Positions 50,991 to 60,970 of a stretch of 64,000 nt of DNA are shown in pieces. The notes below the pieces were generated by a model. It was not told the DNA's origin. It searched no databases and was given only the letters and a program-made list of their open reading frames with translations. Position numbers and translations under genes: made by a program. The DNA comes from Parvularculaceae bacterium. Its GTDB lineage: Bacteria > Pseudomonadota > Alphaproteobacteria > Caulobacterales > Parvularculaceae. The stretch spans positions 1-64,000 of the forward strand of contig JAGRDS010000013.1 of assembly GCA_020446945.1 (NCBI GenBank), given 5' to 3'. Every line of letters starts with the position of its first letter. The stretch's first letter is position 1.

Positions 50991-52101
50991 CTATGCGCCC
51001 TCGCCGGCGACGCGCTGCGCTAACGCAGCCGCCATATAAGCATCGAGATTACCGCCTAGCACATCATCGGGATCGGAGCTTTCCACATTCGTCCGCAGAT
51101 CCTTGACCATCTGATAGGGTTGAAGGACGTAGGATCGAATCTGGTGGCCCCAGCCGATATCCGTCTTCGCATCTTCGCTCGCGCGCGCGGCCTCCTCGCG
51201 CTTTTGAAGTTCCAGCTCATATAAACGCGCACGCAGCATCGCCCAGGCGGTCGCCCTGTTTTTGTGCTGCGATCTTTCGTTCTGACACTGAACGACGATA
51301 TTCGTCGGGATATGGGTGATGCGAACCGCGGAATCCGTCGTGTTGACGTGCTGGCCGCCCGCGCCGGATGCGCGAAACGTGTCGATCCGAACATCGCTTT
51401 CATTGACATCAACTTCGATCGCATCGTCGATCACAGGATAGGCCCAAACCGACGCGAACGAAGTATGCCGGCGCGCATTTGAATCGAACGGTGAAATGCG
51501 GACAAGGCGATGAACGCCCGACTCCGTTTTCAACCAGCCATAGGCGTTAAATCCGGAAATCTTTATCGTTGCGGATTTGATTCCCGCCTCCTCCCCCGCC
51601 TGCTGTTCGATAACATCGGTCGAATATCCGCGTTTTTGCGCCCAGCGCAAATACATCCGCAACAGCATCGACGCCCAGTCATTGGATTCCGTACCGCCGG
51701 CGCCGGGATGTATTTCGAGGAAGCAGTCATTGGAATCGGCTTCACCGGACAGCAACGCTTCCGTTTCGGCGTTCGCCGCGCGTTCGGCGAGCGCCGCCAT
51801 CAACTGAAATATTTCGTTCGCCGCATCCTCGTCGTTCTCCGACGACGCAAGTTCGGCAAGACCTTCGAGGTCGTCGCGTTCGGTAGAGATTTCTTCAATC
51901 GCTTTGATCTGGGCTTCGAGCGCCGTACGCTCTTGCATCAGTTTTCGCGCAGTTTGCTGATCGTTCCAGAAGTCCGGCGACTCCGAACGCGCATTCAGCT
52001 CTTCAAGGCGTTTGTTCGCGTAATCCCAGTCAAAGACGCCTCCTCAGCAGATCAAGCGACTGCTTGATCTGCTCTGACAGCGTTTCAAGATCGGTTCTCA
52101 T
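50991..52101 (-). CDS. prfB: Peptide chain release factor 2, with programmed +1 frameshift
   Basis: The start is ATG at 52101; 23 codons lead to CTT TGA (52035-52030). Reading continues in the +1 frame from GAC at 52031, skipping the T at 52032, down to 50991, giving 369 residues. An internal AGGAGG lies just before CTTTGAC, as in the autoregulated prfB of E. coli. RF2 features: [13 protein letters not shown] anticodon-like motif and the catalytic GGQ in [16 protein letters not shown]. Low RF2 favours the shift and makes more RF2. The downstream frame alone would start at 51938 and lack about 54 residues. Confidence 0.95.
52030..52043 (-). promoter_or_regulatory. prfB: Programmed +1 frameshift signal of prfB
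   Basis: On the minus strand AGGAGGCGTCTTTGAC: an internal Shine-Dalgarno-like AGGAGG three bases before CTT, then in-frame UGA and C. This is the classic autoregulatory element of RF2, where the ribosome slips from CUU to UUU. Confidence 0.93.
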
Positions 52102-52146
52102 CGAATTCCTTAATTTATCCGCTAGCGCGCGTCGCGTTCCGGGCGA

Positions 52147-54690
52147 TCAATAAAGGCCGTTCAGATCTTCCGCGGAAGTCTGGTCGGTTTGGTCGGCAGG
52201 CGATACCGGCTTTGCGCTTAGCGGGTCAAGGCTGAGATCGTCGAATGACGGGCCCGATGAAATCGTGTCCTCGGCCTTGAAAGCTTCGAGTATGACATTC
52301 GGATCGCCCGGCTGCGCAGGCCGGCCGGTTTTCGCATTGACGCGCACCAGGCGAATGCCAGACGGAATACGAAACGGTATGCCCGGCTGGTCGGCGAGTG
52401 CGGCGGCCATGAAGTCGCCGAAAATCGGCGCCGCAACACGCCCGCCTGCTTCGCCCTGCCCCATCGTCTGCGGCATGTCGAACCCGACATAAACGCCCGC
52501 CGCGAGATCAGGAGAAAAGCCGAGAAACCAGGCGTCCTTGTATTCGTTCGTCGTTCCCGTCTTTCCGGCGATCGGCTTGTGGACGACTTTCCTGACGGCA
52601 GTGCCGGTGCCGCGCGCGACCGCACCTTCAAGGATCGATACGATCTGATAGGCCGTACGCGGATCCATAACCTGTTCGCGCAAATCGGCGAGTTGGGGTT
52701 CGGCCTGCCCGGACCAGACCTGATCGCGGCAGTTCAGGCATTCACGCTCATCGTGACGATAGATTGTCTTTCCCGTCCGGTCCTGAACGCGGTCGATTAC
52801 AAACGGGGAAATATGTTTGCCGCCGTTTACGAACGTCGAATAACCGGCCGTAATCCGCATCAGCGTGGTTTCGCCCGAACCGAGCGAAATCGCCAGTTCA
52901 CGAGGCAAATTGTCGGACAGATCGAATTTGGAAACATAATCGACAATGCGTCCGATCCCCAGATCCTGGGCGAGGCGCGCCGTCATCGTATTGCGCGACT
53001 GTTCGATCCCGAGGCGCAAGGTGCTTTCGCCGTAAAACCGCCCCTCCGCATAGTTTCCGGGTTTCCACCAGCTATCGACGCCCGGCGCGACGAACGGCGC
53101 GTCAAGCACAATGCTTGACGGCGTGTATCCGCTGTCGAGCGCTGTCGCATACACGAATGGCTTGAAGGTCGAGCCCGGTTGACGCTTCGCCTGAATGGCG
53201 CGGTTGAATTCAGACATCTGGAACGAAAACCCGCCGACCATGGCGAGAACGCGGCCGGTATGCGGGTCGATCGCGACAAGTCCGCCATTCACGGCGGGGG
53301 TTTGGCGCAATGTAAACTCGCCTTCTTTTTCAAGAGGCTCGACATAGACGACATCGCCGCGCTTCAGCACTTGTTCAATTGCGGTGATTTCCGGGCCCAA
53401 TTCGTCTACGGACTTGTAGGCGCGCGCCCACATAACGCTTTCAAGGGCGATCGACCCTTCGGCGCCGTCTGGAAACCCGATACGCGCCGCGCCGCCTTTC
53501 GCTTCAAGAACCAATGCCGGGCGCCATGGCGCAAGATCGGGCGAAATTCGCTTGTTCGCCGCCAGCGTTTTTACAACCTCTTCGAATTGCGCGGCCCAGT
53601 CATCCGTCACCGACATTGAAGAAATGGCGCCGCGCCAGCCATGACGCTGGTCATATGTGACGAGCCATCGCCGCAACGCCTCACCGGCGGCTTGCTGGAA
53701 TTGCGGATCAAGCGTCGTTCGCACGGCCAATCCGCCGTCGTAAAGCGCATCGGCGCCGTAGCGCTCAGCGATCTGCTTGCGAACTTCTTCGGCGAAATAT
53801 TCTGACGCCCAATCACGCGCGCCGAGGGGCGGCGCGATGCGCGCGGTCAGCGGTTCGCCCGTCGCCTTTTCCCTTTCCTCATCAGAAATCTTGCCGTCTT
53901 CGTAAAGTCGGCCGATGACCCAGTTTCTGCGCTCCACCGCCCGGTCATAATTATAGACCGGATGGTAGTTGCTCGGCCCTTTGGGAATCGCGGCGAGATA
54001 CGCAGCTTCTTCGACGGTCAATTCATCAAGCGGTTTATCGAAATAATTCAGCGCGGCCGCTGCGACGCCGTAAGAGCGGTTGCCGAGATAAATCTCATTC
54101 AAATAGAGTTCGAGAATGTGGTCCTTGGTGAAGGATTTTTCGATCCGCCGCGTCACCAGCCATTCTTTCATCTTCCGTTCGATTTTTTGTTCGCTCGAAA
54201 GAAGGAAGTTTTTTGCGACTTGCTGCGTGATCGTCGAGCCGCCTTCCAGGCGACGGCCCCGCAAAAGATTTCCGATATTGGAAATCTGCGCTCTCGCGAT
54301 ACCTTTAAGATCAAGGCCGGCGTGAATGTAAAAGTTCTTGTCTTCGGCGGAAATGAATGCGCTTTTGACAAGATCCGGCATCGACTCGATCGGAACGTAT
54401 AGGCGGCGTTCGCGCGCAAATTCCGCGACCAGCTCGCCATTATTCGCGTAGACGCGCGTCGTCACGGGCGGCTCGTATTCCGCCAGGACTTCATAGTCCG
54501 GCAAATCCTGGCTGAGCGAAAACAGATACACGCCGAATGCGCCGACAGCGACCAGCGATACGAGAAATCCAGCCGCGATGAGGCCGGCGATGATTTTCAG
54601 GGCGAGCGGCATTCGCCAACCGCCGCCGGCGCGCATCGGCGTTTCGGACCGGTCATCCCTTGGTTCGGCGATAAGCGACTCGTCAGACAT
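52147..54690 (-). CDS. mrcA: Penicillin-binding protein 1A (bifunctional)
   Basis: 847 residues. A short cytoplasmic tail and one membrane helix (LKIIAGLIAAGFLVSLVAVG), then the glycosyltransferase GT51 domain (EDKNFYIHAGLD, KNFLLSSEQKIERKMKEW, EIYLGNRSYG) and the transpeptidase domain with SxxK in GSTFKPFVYATALD, SRN and KTG in AGKTGTTNEYKDAWFLGFS. It polymerises and cross-links peptidoglycan. A proline/aspartate-rich tail ends the protein. It lies between prfB and amiC, a common alphaproteobacterial grouping. Confidence 0.96.
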   Translation of the reverse strand: MSDESLIAEPRDDRSETPMRAGGGWRMPLALKIIAGLIAAGFLVSLVAVGAFGVYLFSLSQDLPDYEVLAEYEPPVTTRVYANNGELVAEFARERRLYVPIESMPDLVKSAFISAEDKNFYIHAGLDLKGIARAQISNIGNLLRGRRLEGGSTITQQVAKNFLLSSEQKIERKMKEWLVTRRIEKSFTKDHILELYLNEIYLGNRSYGVAAAALNYFDKPLDELTVEEAAYLAAIPKGPSNYHPVYNYDRAVERRNWVIGRLYEDGKISDEEREKATGEPLTARIAPPLGARDWASEYFAEEVRKQIAERYGADALYDGGLAVRTTLDPQFQQAAGEALRRWLVTYDQRHGWRGAISSMSVTDDWAAQFEEVVKTLAANKRISPDLAPWRPALVLEAKGGAARIGFPDGAEGSIALESVMWARAYKSVDELGPEITAIEQVLKRGDVVYVEPLEKEGEFTLRQTPAVNGGLVAIDPHTGRVLAMVGGFSFQMSEFNRAIQAKRQPGSTFKPFVYATALDSGYTPSSIVLDAPFVAPGVDSWWKPGNYAEGRFYGESTLRLGIEQSRNTMTARLAQDLGIGRIVDYVSKFDLSDNLPRELAISLGSGETTLMRITAGYSTFVNGGKHISPFVIDRVQDRTGKTIYRHDERECLNCRDQVWSGQAEPQLADLREQVMDPRTAYQIVSILEGAVARGTGTAVRKVVHKPIAGKTGTTNEYKDAWFLGFSPDLAAGVYVGFDMPQTMGQGEAGGRVAAPIFGDFMAAALADQPGIPFRIPSGIRLVRVNAKTGRPAQPGDPNVILEAFKAEDTISSGPSFDDLSLDPLSAKPVSPADQTDQTSAEDLNGLY

Positions 54691-54794
54691 GTTCGTTCCT
54701 TGACAGGGCTTACGCGCGCGCCGGCTCGGGCGAATCGATCTGACGCGGCGAAAGCATAGGCTTTATACTCAATATTTGAGGCGAAAATCGAGCG

Positions 54795-56141
54795 TTACCG
54801 CGGCGATCCTCCGGCCGCATTGTTGGCCTGGCGCACGATACCCTTTTGCTGAAAATAAGCGTCTATCGCCGTAGCGGCCGCCGTCATGGTCTTTCTGCGC
54901 CAGGCGGGCGAATTCAAATTCGCCTCGTCCCTCGCGTTGGAAACGAACGCAAGCTCCAAAAGGACGGCCGGCACGTCGGGCGCGAGCAGAACCTTGAAAT
55001 TTCCCCGACGATGCGTGTTGTTGAGCAGCGGCGTTACGCCGGCGAGGCCGTCGATCAAAAGTTCGGCGAATTTGTCCGACTCATTGCTCGTGCGCCGCTG
55101 CGCCAGAGTGTAAAGTATGCCGCTCACCTCCGGCCCGGCTTGTGCGACATCAAGATCGAACAGGATATAGTCGCCGCTTTCGCGCGCCTCGCGCGCCGAC
55201 CGCGCCGTCCCCTCGTCGGACAGGGTGTAAACCGACCCGCCGCGTACTTTCCTGTCGGCGATGGCGTCGGCATGCAGCGAGATGAAAAGTCCCGCATTCG
55301 CCTCGCGCGCTATTCGCGACCGTTCCTCATGGGCGAGCCGAATATCGCTCGAACGGGTCAGGACGACATCGTAACGCCCGGTCTCGCGAAGCGCATCGGC
55401 GAGCGCCAGCGCGGCTTTCAGCGTCAGGTCGCTTTCCTTCGATCCGTTCGATCCCGCCGCCCCCGGATCGCTCCCGCCATGACCGGCGTCGACGACGATA
55501 ACAGGTTTCTTCTCTTCCTGACCGACGGGACGGGTCGCGGGCTCGACCACCGGTTTGCGCGTCGGCGGCTCGATTGACGCAGCGGGCGAAGCGGTCGGCG
55601 ATGTAACGGAACCGGCGGCCTGGGCGGTGTCTTCGGGCTTTGAAACCGAGGCGATGACATCCGTGATTGAATCGAATTTCCTGGGCGGAAGGCTCGCGGT
55701 CAGTTCGGACAATGGCGCGCTTGCAAGGTCGATCACGAGGCGATGGCGCGCGTTCGCTGCGCTGGGCGCCAGCGGCAGGATCTGGGCGATCTTCGCGCTT
55801 TTCTTTAGATCGACGGTGATTACGGCCGCCCGGGCGCCGGTGACGGAGACCGCGTAGCCGGCCGCATGGCCGCGCCCGCGCCCGCTCGCCGCCAAATCGG
55901 GCGCCAGCTCTACATTGGAAAGGGAGACGATGAGGCGGCCGCTTCCGGCGGCGTCCGCGTCCAGCGAATAATCCAGCAACCCATTGGAATCCAGAACGAT
56001 TCTGGTTTGCGTCGGCGACGTAATTCCGAACCGCACGCCCGTAAGCTCGGCGGCGGACGCAGCGGTCGCCACACCCCAGATCGCCAGGCAGCCTGCGAAA
56101 GCGCGTGCTAACGCTTTGATTTTCAAATGATAATCAGACAC
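54795..56141 (-). CDS. amiC: N-acetylmuramoyl-L-alanine amidase AmiC-type with AMIN domain
   Basis: 448 residues. The start codon is probably GTG at 56141; a TTG at 56126 is an alternative. A signal peptide (FAGCLAIWGVATAASAAEL) precedes the AMIN domain (residues about 32-130, LTGVRFGITSPTQTRIVLDS) and a Thr/Pro-rich linker; the zinc amidase_3 domain covers about 210-440 with VVDAGHGGSDPGAAG, SLHADAIA and ALLELAFVSNARDE (catalytic Glu). It cleaves the amide bond of septal wall peptides. A CtrA-like box lies at 56199-56213. Confidence 0.95.
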   Translation of the reverse strand: MSDYHLKIKALARAFAGCLAIWGVATAASAAELTGVRFGITSPTQTRIVLDSNGLLDYSLDADAAGSGRLIVSLSNVELAPDLAASGRGRGHAAGYAVSVTGARAAVITVDLKKSAKIAQILPLAPSAANARHRLVIDLASAPLSELTASLPPRKFDSITDVIASVSKPEDTAQAAGSVTSPTASPAASIEPPTRKPVVEPATRPVGQEEKKPVIVVDAGHGGSDPGAAGSNGSKESDLTLKAALALADALRETGRYDVVLTRSSDIRLAHEERSRIAREANAGLFISLHADAIADRKVRGGSVYTLSDEGTARSAREARESGDYILFDLDVAQAGPEVSGILYTLAQRRTSNESDKFAELLIDGLAGVTPLLNNTHRRGNFKVLLAPDVPAVLLELAFVSNARDEANLNSPAWRRKTMTAAATAIDAYFQQKGIVRQANNAAGGSPR

Positions 56142-56694
56142 AACGCCGCCATTTTCCGTTCGCGCTCGCCGTCCGGGCGTCAGTTTTTCGCCTCTTCGTT
56201 AACGCTCCGTTACGGCGAATTCCACAAAAGATGAGAAGGTGAGTCGATATTAACCAGTGCTTTTCTTTTTCCACGTGCTAATGCATCGTCGATCAGCGTG
56301 AATTGCGGCGGCGGTTAAAGCCCCCATATTACGCTAGGAATTCCCGCCGCAGCCCCCCGTGTTGCGGCATCGGAAATGCGGCGCGCGGCCTGAGATTCAA
56401 GGTGCGGCGCCCGCGAACGCGCCGGTCGCTGGCGACCTGGCGCGCAGCAGCGGCGGCGTCTGGCTATGCCGGGCGAACCGCCCCAGAAGTCGTTCAAGGC
56501 GCTTCGGCGTCGAGAATTTGAAGCGCTTTCCCGGAAGGGACGGCAAGGATGAACAAAGAGCCCTATGGCGCCTGAATTCGCAATGCCCGGTCTGGCGGAT
56601 CCTTTCGGATCGCGCGACCCGTTTGCGCGGCCGCCATCGCTCGCCTTTCAAGCCGGACACAGAGCGAAAGCCCCTGTCCGCACAAGAGAATTTA
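56142..56694. other. Long leader region of rne and divergent amiC promoter
   Basis: 553 bases without a supported gene. The rne reading frame stays open back to 56359, but the residues before 56695 resemble no RNase E. The part next to amiC is AT-rich and carries a CtrA-like box at 56199-56213. A weak promoter for rne could be TTGCGG (56303-56308) and TATTAC (56327-56332), 18 bases apart. The long rne leader fits the well-known autoregulation of RNase E through its own 5' leader, but no conserved hairpin is recognisable. Confidence 0.5.
56199..56213. promoter_or_regulatory. CtrA-like box upstream of amiC
   Basis: TTAA-CGCTCCG-TTAC differs in one position from the TTAA-N7-TTAA consensus of the alphaproteobacterial cell-cycle regulator CtrA. 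It lies 58 bases before the amiC start, a wall amidase likely needed at division. Chance occurrence is possible. Confidence 0.35.
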
Positions 56695-59406
56695 ATGACA
56701 AAGACAATGCTTATCGATGCGGCGAACCCCGAAGAGGTCCGCGTCTGCGTTCTTCAAAACGGAAAAGTTGAAGACTTCGATTTCGAGTCGGCTTCGCGTA
56801 AGCCGCTTCGAGGAAACATCTACCTCGCAAGAGTGACGCGGGTCGAACCCTCGCTCCAGGCGGCGTTTGTAGAGTATGGCGGAAACCGTCACGGCTTTCT
56901 CGCCTTCAATGAAATCCATCCGGACTATTACCAGATCCCGGTTTCCGACCGTCAACAGCTTCAGGAAGCGGAAGCCGAAGAAGCCGCGCTCGCCGCCGCA
57001 CTCAATCTCGCTGATGACGGCGAAGGCGACAGCCCGATCGACGAGGTCGACGCCGCGCTTGAGCGCGAACGCGGCGCCCGCTCGCCCGACGATGAAAGCG
57101 ACGGCGACGGCGAAGACCATGGAGAGGAAGGCCGCGGCGAGGAAGCCTCCGGCGAGGATGCGGGAGAACCGGCGGGCGAACTTTCCGCCGACGAGACGGA
57201 ACACGCGAACGACGCGGCCGACGCCGGCGATCAGGACGATGACGACGGCGAGGATGTCGCGTCGGACATGGAAATCATAGAGGCCGGTTCGGACGACGAG
57301 GACCGCCAGCAGGCCGACGATGAAGCCGATGAAGACGAAGCGGGCGAAGACGAAACAGATGAAGGCGAACGCCCGGCTGCGAAGGCGGCGAAATCCGGCG
57401 ACGTCGCGCTCAGCAAGCTTTCCCGCGGGCAGTTGATCGAAAAATACAAGGAAGCGCGCCGCAAGCGCGCGCGCCTGCTGCGAAACTACAAAATCCAGGA
57501 GGTCGTAAAGCGTCGCCAGATCCTGCTGGTCCAGGCCGTCAAGGAAGAGCGCGGCAACAAGGGCGCGGCGCTGACGACGTATCTTTCCCTCGCGGGCCGG
57601 TATTGCGTTTTGATGCCGAACACGGCGCGCGGCGGCGGCATCTCCCGAAAAATTCCGGTCGCCGCCGACCGCAAACGCCTGAAGCGGATCGTCGACGAAC
57701 TCGAAGTCTCCGACGGCATGGGGCTTATCATCCGCACCGCCGGCGCCAAGCGGACAAAAGCGGAGATAAAGCGGGATTATGATTATCTCGTCAGGCTATG
57801 GGAGAATATTCGCACGCTGACGCTGAAGTCGATCGCGCCATGCCTGATCTATGAAGAAGCGAGCCTGATCAAGCGCGCAATCCGGGATCTTTACGACAAG
57901 GACATTTCTTCCGTCCAGGTTGAAGGCGACAACGGATATCGTGAAGCCAAAGACTTCATGAAAATGCTGATGCCCTCGCACGCGAAAAACGTGCAGCCCT
58001 ACAAGGACAAGACCCCGCTGTTCCTGAAACACGGCGTCGAATCGCAACTCGACGCCATGTATCGTCCTACCGTTCGGCTGAAATCCGGCGGCTATATCGT
58101 TATCAATCAGACAGAGGCGCTGATCGCCATCGACGTGAACTCCGGCAAGGCGACGCGCGAACGCAATATCGAACAGACTGCGTTGCGCACAAACCTTGAG
58201 GCGGCCGATGAAGCCGCGCGCCAGTGCCGATTGCGCGACCTTGCGGGCCTGATCGTCATCGACTTCATCGACATGGAGGAATCGCGGAACAACCGTTCCG
58301 TCGAAAAGCGTCTCAAAGACGCCCTGCGCGCCGATCGCGCGCGAATTCAGATGGGGCGGATTTCAGGTTTCGGCCTGCTCGAAATGTCGCGTCAGCGTCG
58401 CCGTTCGGGAATTGTCGACGGCACGACGCATATGTGCCCGACCTGCGGCGGCGCCGGCGCCGTTCGATCTCACGAGATGGCCGCTCTTCGAATTTTGCGT
58501 TCGGCCGAACACGAAGCGCTATCGAGCAAGGCCGGCAATCTCCAGATACGCGCTGCGCTTGATGTGACGCTCTATATTCTCAATCACAAACGCGAATGGC
58601 TGCGCCGCATCGAAACCGACTACGGCGTTTCGATCGAACTGACTTCGGATTCGACGAAAGCCGGCGACAATTTCGAAATCGAGAAAACGGGCGTTCGCAG
58701 CGAAACCCCGCAGGCGCCGGTTGTTGTCCGCGCCGATACGACGGAAACGATCGAACCCGACGACGCAGATGAGGTCGCAGACGATGGCGATGCGCAGGCC
58801 GGCGAAAAAGCGCAGGACGGCGAAGAAAAAAGCGGCCGGCGCCGACGCAGACGCCGGCGCAAACGCGCCGACGGAGCGGCCCGTCAATCCTCCGATAACG
58901 CAGACGCGCCGCCGCCCGCCGACGACGAAAACGGCGATGAGCAACCGTTTATAGAAGCAGCGACGGACGAAGACGACGCGCCGGCGCGCGACGAGGAAGA
59001 ACGGCCGTCGAAAAAACGCCGCCGCCGCGGACGCAGGGGCGGCCGGCGCGGACGGCGCGCCGATCAAACGGGCGATAATGAGGACGACGCCGAAAAGTCC
59101 GCTGACGCGATCGGTCCCAATGATGATAACGCCGATGAAAACGGCGAATCGTCCGGCGAAACGGCGCCGGAGGTCAGCGACGGCGTAGAGCCGGCGCCGG
59201 AAGAGATCGAAAGCGCAATTGCGCCGGACGAGGCGCCGCTTGCGCAAGAGCGGGACGAAACCCCCGCGCCGCAGGTCCGCCCCGCCGAAGCGGCGATTGA
59301 GGCGCCGCTTGAAGTTGAACCCGCGCGCCAACCGGCGGCGGCTGAAGACGCGCCCGCGCCCGCCAAATCGACGAGAAAAGGCTGGTGGAACCGGGCTTTG
59401 GGATGA
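56695..59406 (+). CDS. rne: Ribonuclease E
   Basis: 903 residues from ATG 56695 (TKTMLIDAANPEEVRVCVLQ). The S1 domain is split by an extremely acidic insertion (residues about 98-235), typical of alphaproteobacterial RNase E. The catalytic part has AIDVNSGKATRERNIEQTAL and GLIVIDFIDMEE with the Asp pair that holds magnesium, and CPTCGGAG for the zinc link around residue 580. The C-terminal third (about 675-903) alternates acidic stretches with arginine-rich blocks (GRRRRRRRRKRADG), the usual degradosome scaffold and RNA-binding region. It starts mRNA decay at the membrane or in condensates. Confidence 0.96.
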   Translation: MTKTMLIDAANPEEVRVCVLQNGKVEDFDFESASRKPLRGNIYLARVTRVEPSLQAAFVEYGGNRHGFLAFNEIHPDYYQIPVSDRQQLQEAEAEEAALAAALNLADDGEGDSPIDEVDAALERERGARSPDDESDGDGEDHGEEGRGEEASGEDAGEPAGELSADETEHANDAADAGDQDDDDGEDVASDMEIIEAGSDDEDRQQADDEADEDEAGEDETDEGERPAAKAAKSGDVALSKLSRGQLIEKYKEARRKRARLLRNYKIQEVVKRRQILLVQAVKEERGNKGAALTTYLSLAGRYCVLMPNTARGGGISRKIPVAADRKRLKRIVDELEVSDGMGLIIRTAGAKRTKAEIKRDYDYLVRLWENIRTLTLKSIAPCLIYEEASLIKRAIRDLYDKDISSVQVEGDNGYREAKDFMKMLMPSHAKNVQPYKDKTPLFLKHGVESQLDAMYRPTVRLKSGGYIVINQTEALIAIDVNSGKATRERNIEQTALRTNLEAADEAARQCRLRDLAGLIVIDFIDMEESRNNRSVEKRLKDALRADRARIQMGRISGFGLLEMSRQRRRSGIVDGTTHMCPTCGGAGAVRSHEMAALRILRSAEHEALSSKAGNLQIRAALDVTLYILNHKREWLRRIETDYGVSIELTSDSTKAGDNFEIEKTGVRSETPQAPVVVRADTTETIEPDDADEVADDGDAQAGEKAQDGEEKSGRRRRRRRRKRADGAARQSSDNADAPPPADDENGDEQPFIEAATDEDDAPARDEEERPSKKRRRRGRRGGRRGRRADQTGDNEDDAEKSADAIGPNDDNADENGESSGETAPEVSDGVEPAPEEIESAIAPDEAPLAQERDETPAPQVRPAEAAIEAPLEVEPARQPAAAEDAPAPAKSTRKGWWNRALG

Positions 59407-59412
59407 ATTCAC

Positions 59413-59449
59413 CGCGTGAAAGGCGGTCACATTTCCGCCATTTCACGCG
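59413..59449 (+). terminator. Hairpin at the end of rne
   Basis: CGCGTGAAAGGCGG (59413-59426) pairs with CCGCC-a-TTTCACGCG (59435-59449), one bulged A, loop of eight bases. It lies seven bases after the rne stop. No U-run follows, so termination may need Rho or the hairpin may protect the mRNA end. Confidence 0.5.
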
Positions 59450-59491
59450 ACCAGTCTTGAAGCGAATGGCCGTATCCGCTTGGGTTGATCG

Positions 59492-60910
59492 ATGAGTTTC
59501 GTGAAGTACGCAAAAATCGCCATTGCGAGCGCGATTGCGGCGATCTGCCTTGCGGCGAACGCATCCGCGCAGACCTTGCTTCGCGACGCCGAGATCGAGC
59601 AATTCCTGGATGATTATTCGCGGCCCGTATTTAAAGCCGCCGGACTGCCCGCCGATCAGATTCATATTCTGTTGATCGGCGATCAGTCCTTCAACGCTTT
59701 CGCCGGCGGACTTGTCATGGGTGTTAATACGGGGCTGCTGACGATGTCGGAAACGCCCCGGCAAATACAGGGCGTCATCGCACACGAGGCGGGACATATC
59801 GCAGGCGGCCATTCGGCGCGTTCGGATGAAGCCATCGCTTCGGCGACGCGGCCAATGCTGCTCAGTCTCGTTCTGGCGGCCGGCGCAATCGCCGCCGGCG
59901 CGCCGGATGCAGGCGTCGGCATCCTGGGGCTTGGACAGACAATCGGCATTGCAAACGCGCTCAAATACAGCCGCGGCCAGGAATCGAGCGCCGATCAGGC
60001 CGCGCTGACTTATCTGAACGCGATCGGCCGGTCCGGCGCCGGCCTTGTCGAGTCATTCAAAAATCTCAGCAATGAGCAGATCATACACGGGCGGCGCATC
60101 AACCCGTATATGCAGACCCACCCGCTCGCGCTGCAACGTGTGACGGCGCTCGAGGAAAGGGCGAAAACCTCGCCCTTTTACGATGTCGAGGATTCGCCCG
60201 AAGAAATAGAACGCCTGCGCTTAATACAAGCCAAGATAAAAGGCTTTATGCAGGACGCGAATTCGACATTGCGCGAATATCCTTATTCCGACCAGTCGGA
60301 ACCGGCGCATTACGCGCGCGCCGTCGCCTATTACCGTTCGGCCGATCTGGAACGCGCCCTCAGTGAAATCAACCGGCTTCTCGCCGATCATCCGGACAAT
60401 CCCTATTACAACGAACTCAAGGGGCAGATGCTGTTCGAATTCGGCCGCATCGACGAATCGATCGAACCGCACCGCAAATCTGTGGAGCTCGCGCCCGGAA
60501 AAGCGCTTTTGCTGATCAACCTCGCGCGGGCGCTTTCCGCAACCGAAGAACCCGGCAAACTCCAGGAATCGGTGAAAGACCTGAAATCCGCTTTGTTGCT
60601 GGAGCCGGACAATTCGTTCGGCTGGTTCGAACTGGCGCGCGCTTACGGCGCACTCGGAGAGGAGCCGTTGGCCGACCTGGCGATGGCGGAATCTCATTAC
60701 AATTCGGGATCAAAGCAGCAAGCGGCCAGTTTCGCGATGCGCGCGCGCACAAAACTGCAAAGCGGGACGCCGGAATGGCGCCAGGCGACGGATATCATCG
60801 TTGCAAGCCTTGGATCGGATCCCGCAGCGGGCGGAAAACGCGATACGCGCGCGCCGGCGCCGAAACCGGAAACGGAACGCCGGCCCGGCGAAGTTCCGGA
60901 CCCGCAATAG
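59492..60910 (+). CDS. M48 family metalloprotease with TPR domain, BepA-like
   Basis: 472 residues. Signal peptide up to about residue 27 (AICLAANASAQ). The zinc-binding motif is IAHEAGHIAGGH with a downstream Glu in SRGQESSADQAALTYL. The C-terminal half has TPR helices (RSADLERALSEINRLLADHP, LVINLARAL-type repeats). BepA-like enzymes check outer membrane protein assembly in the periplasm. The gene follows rne and precedes the DsbA-like gene. Confidence 0.92.
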   Translation: MSFVKYAKIAIASAIAAICLAANASAQTLLRDAEIEQFLDDYSRPVFKAAGLPADQIHILLIGDQSFNAFAGGLVMGVNTGLLTMSETPRQIQGVIAHEAGHIAGGHSARSDEAIASATRPMLLSLVLAAGAIAAGAPDAGVGILGLGQTIGIANALKYSRGQESSADQAALTYLNAIGRSGAGLVESFKNLSNEQIIHGRRINPYMQTHPLALQRVTALEERAKTSPFYDVEDSPEEIERLRLIQAKIKGFMQDANSTLREYPYSDQSEPAHYARAVAYYRSADLERALSEINRLLADHPDNPYYNELKGQMLFEFGRIDESIEPHRKSVELAPGKALLLINLARALSATEEPGKLQESVKDLKSALLLEPDNSFGWFELARAYGALGEEPLADLAMAESHYNSGSKQQAASFAMRARTKLQSGTPEWRQATDIIVASLGSDPAAGGKRDTRAPAPKPETERRPGEVPDPQ

Positions 60911-60970
60911 AATTTGACATCCCGGCGAAATTGAACCGATAGAATCCGACGCGCTCATGAGGCTCAAACG

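Noticed and set aside
50991-51938. prfB as a truncated or frameshifted pseudogene
   Set aside because: The apparent break at 52030-52032 has the AGGAGG and CTTTGAC of a programmed frameshift, and the joined product has full RF2 length.
56359-56694. N-terminal extension of RNase E by 112 residues
   Set aside because: The residues do not resemble RNase E, whose normal start is at 56695 with AAGAGAA upstream.
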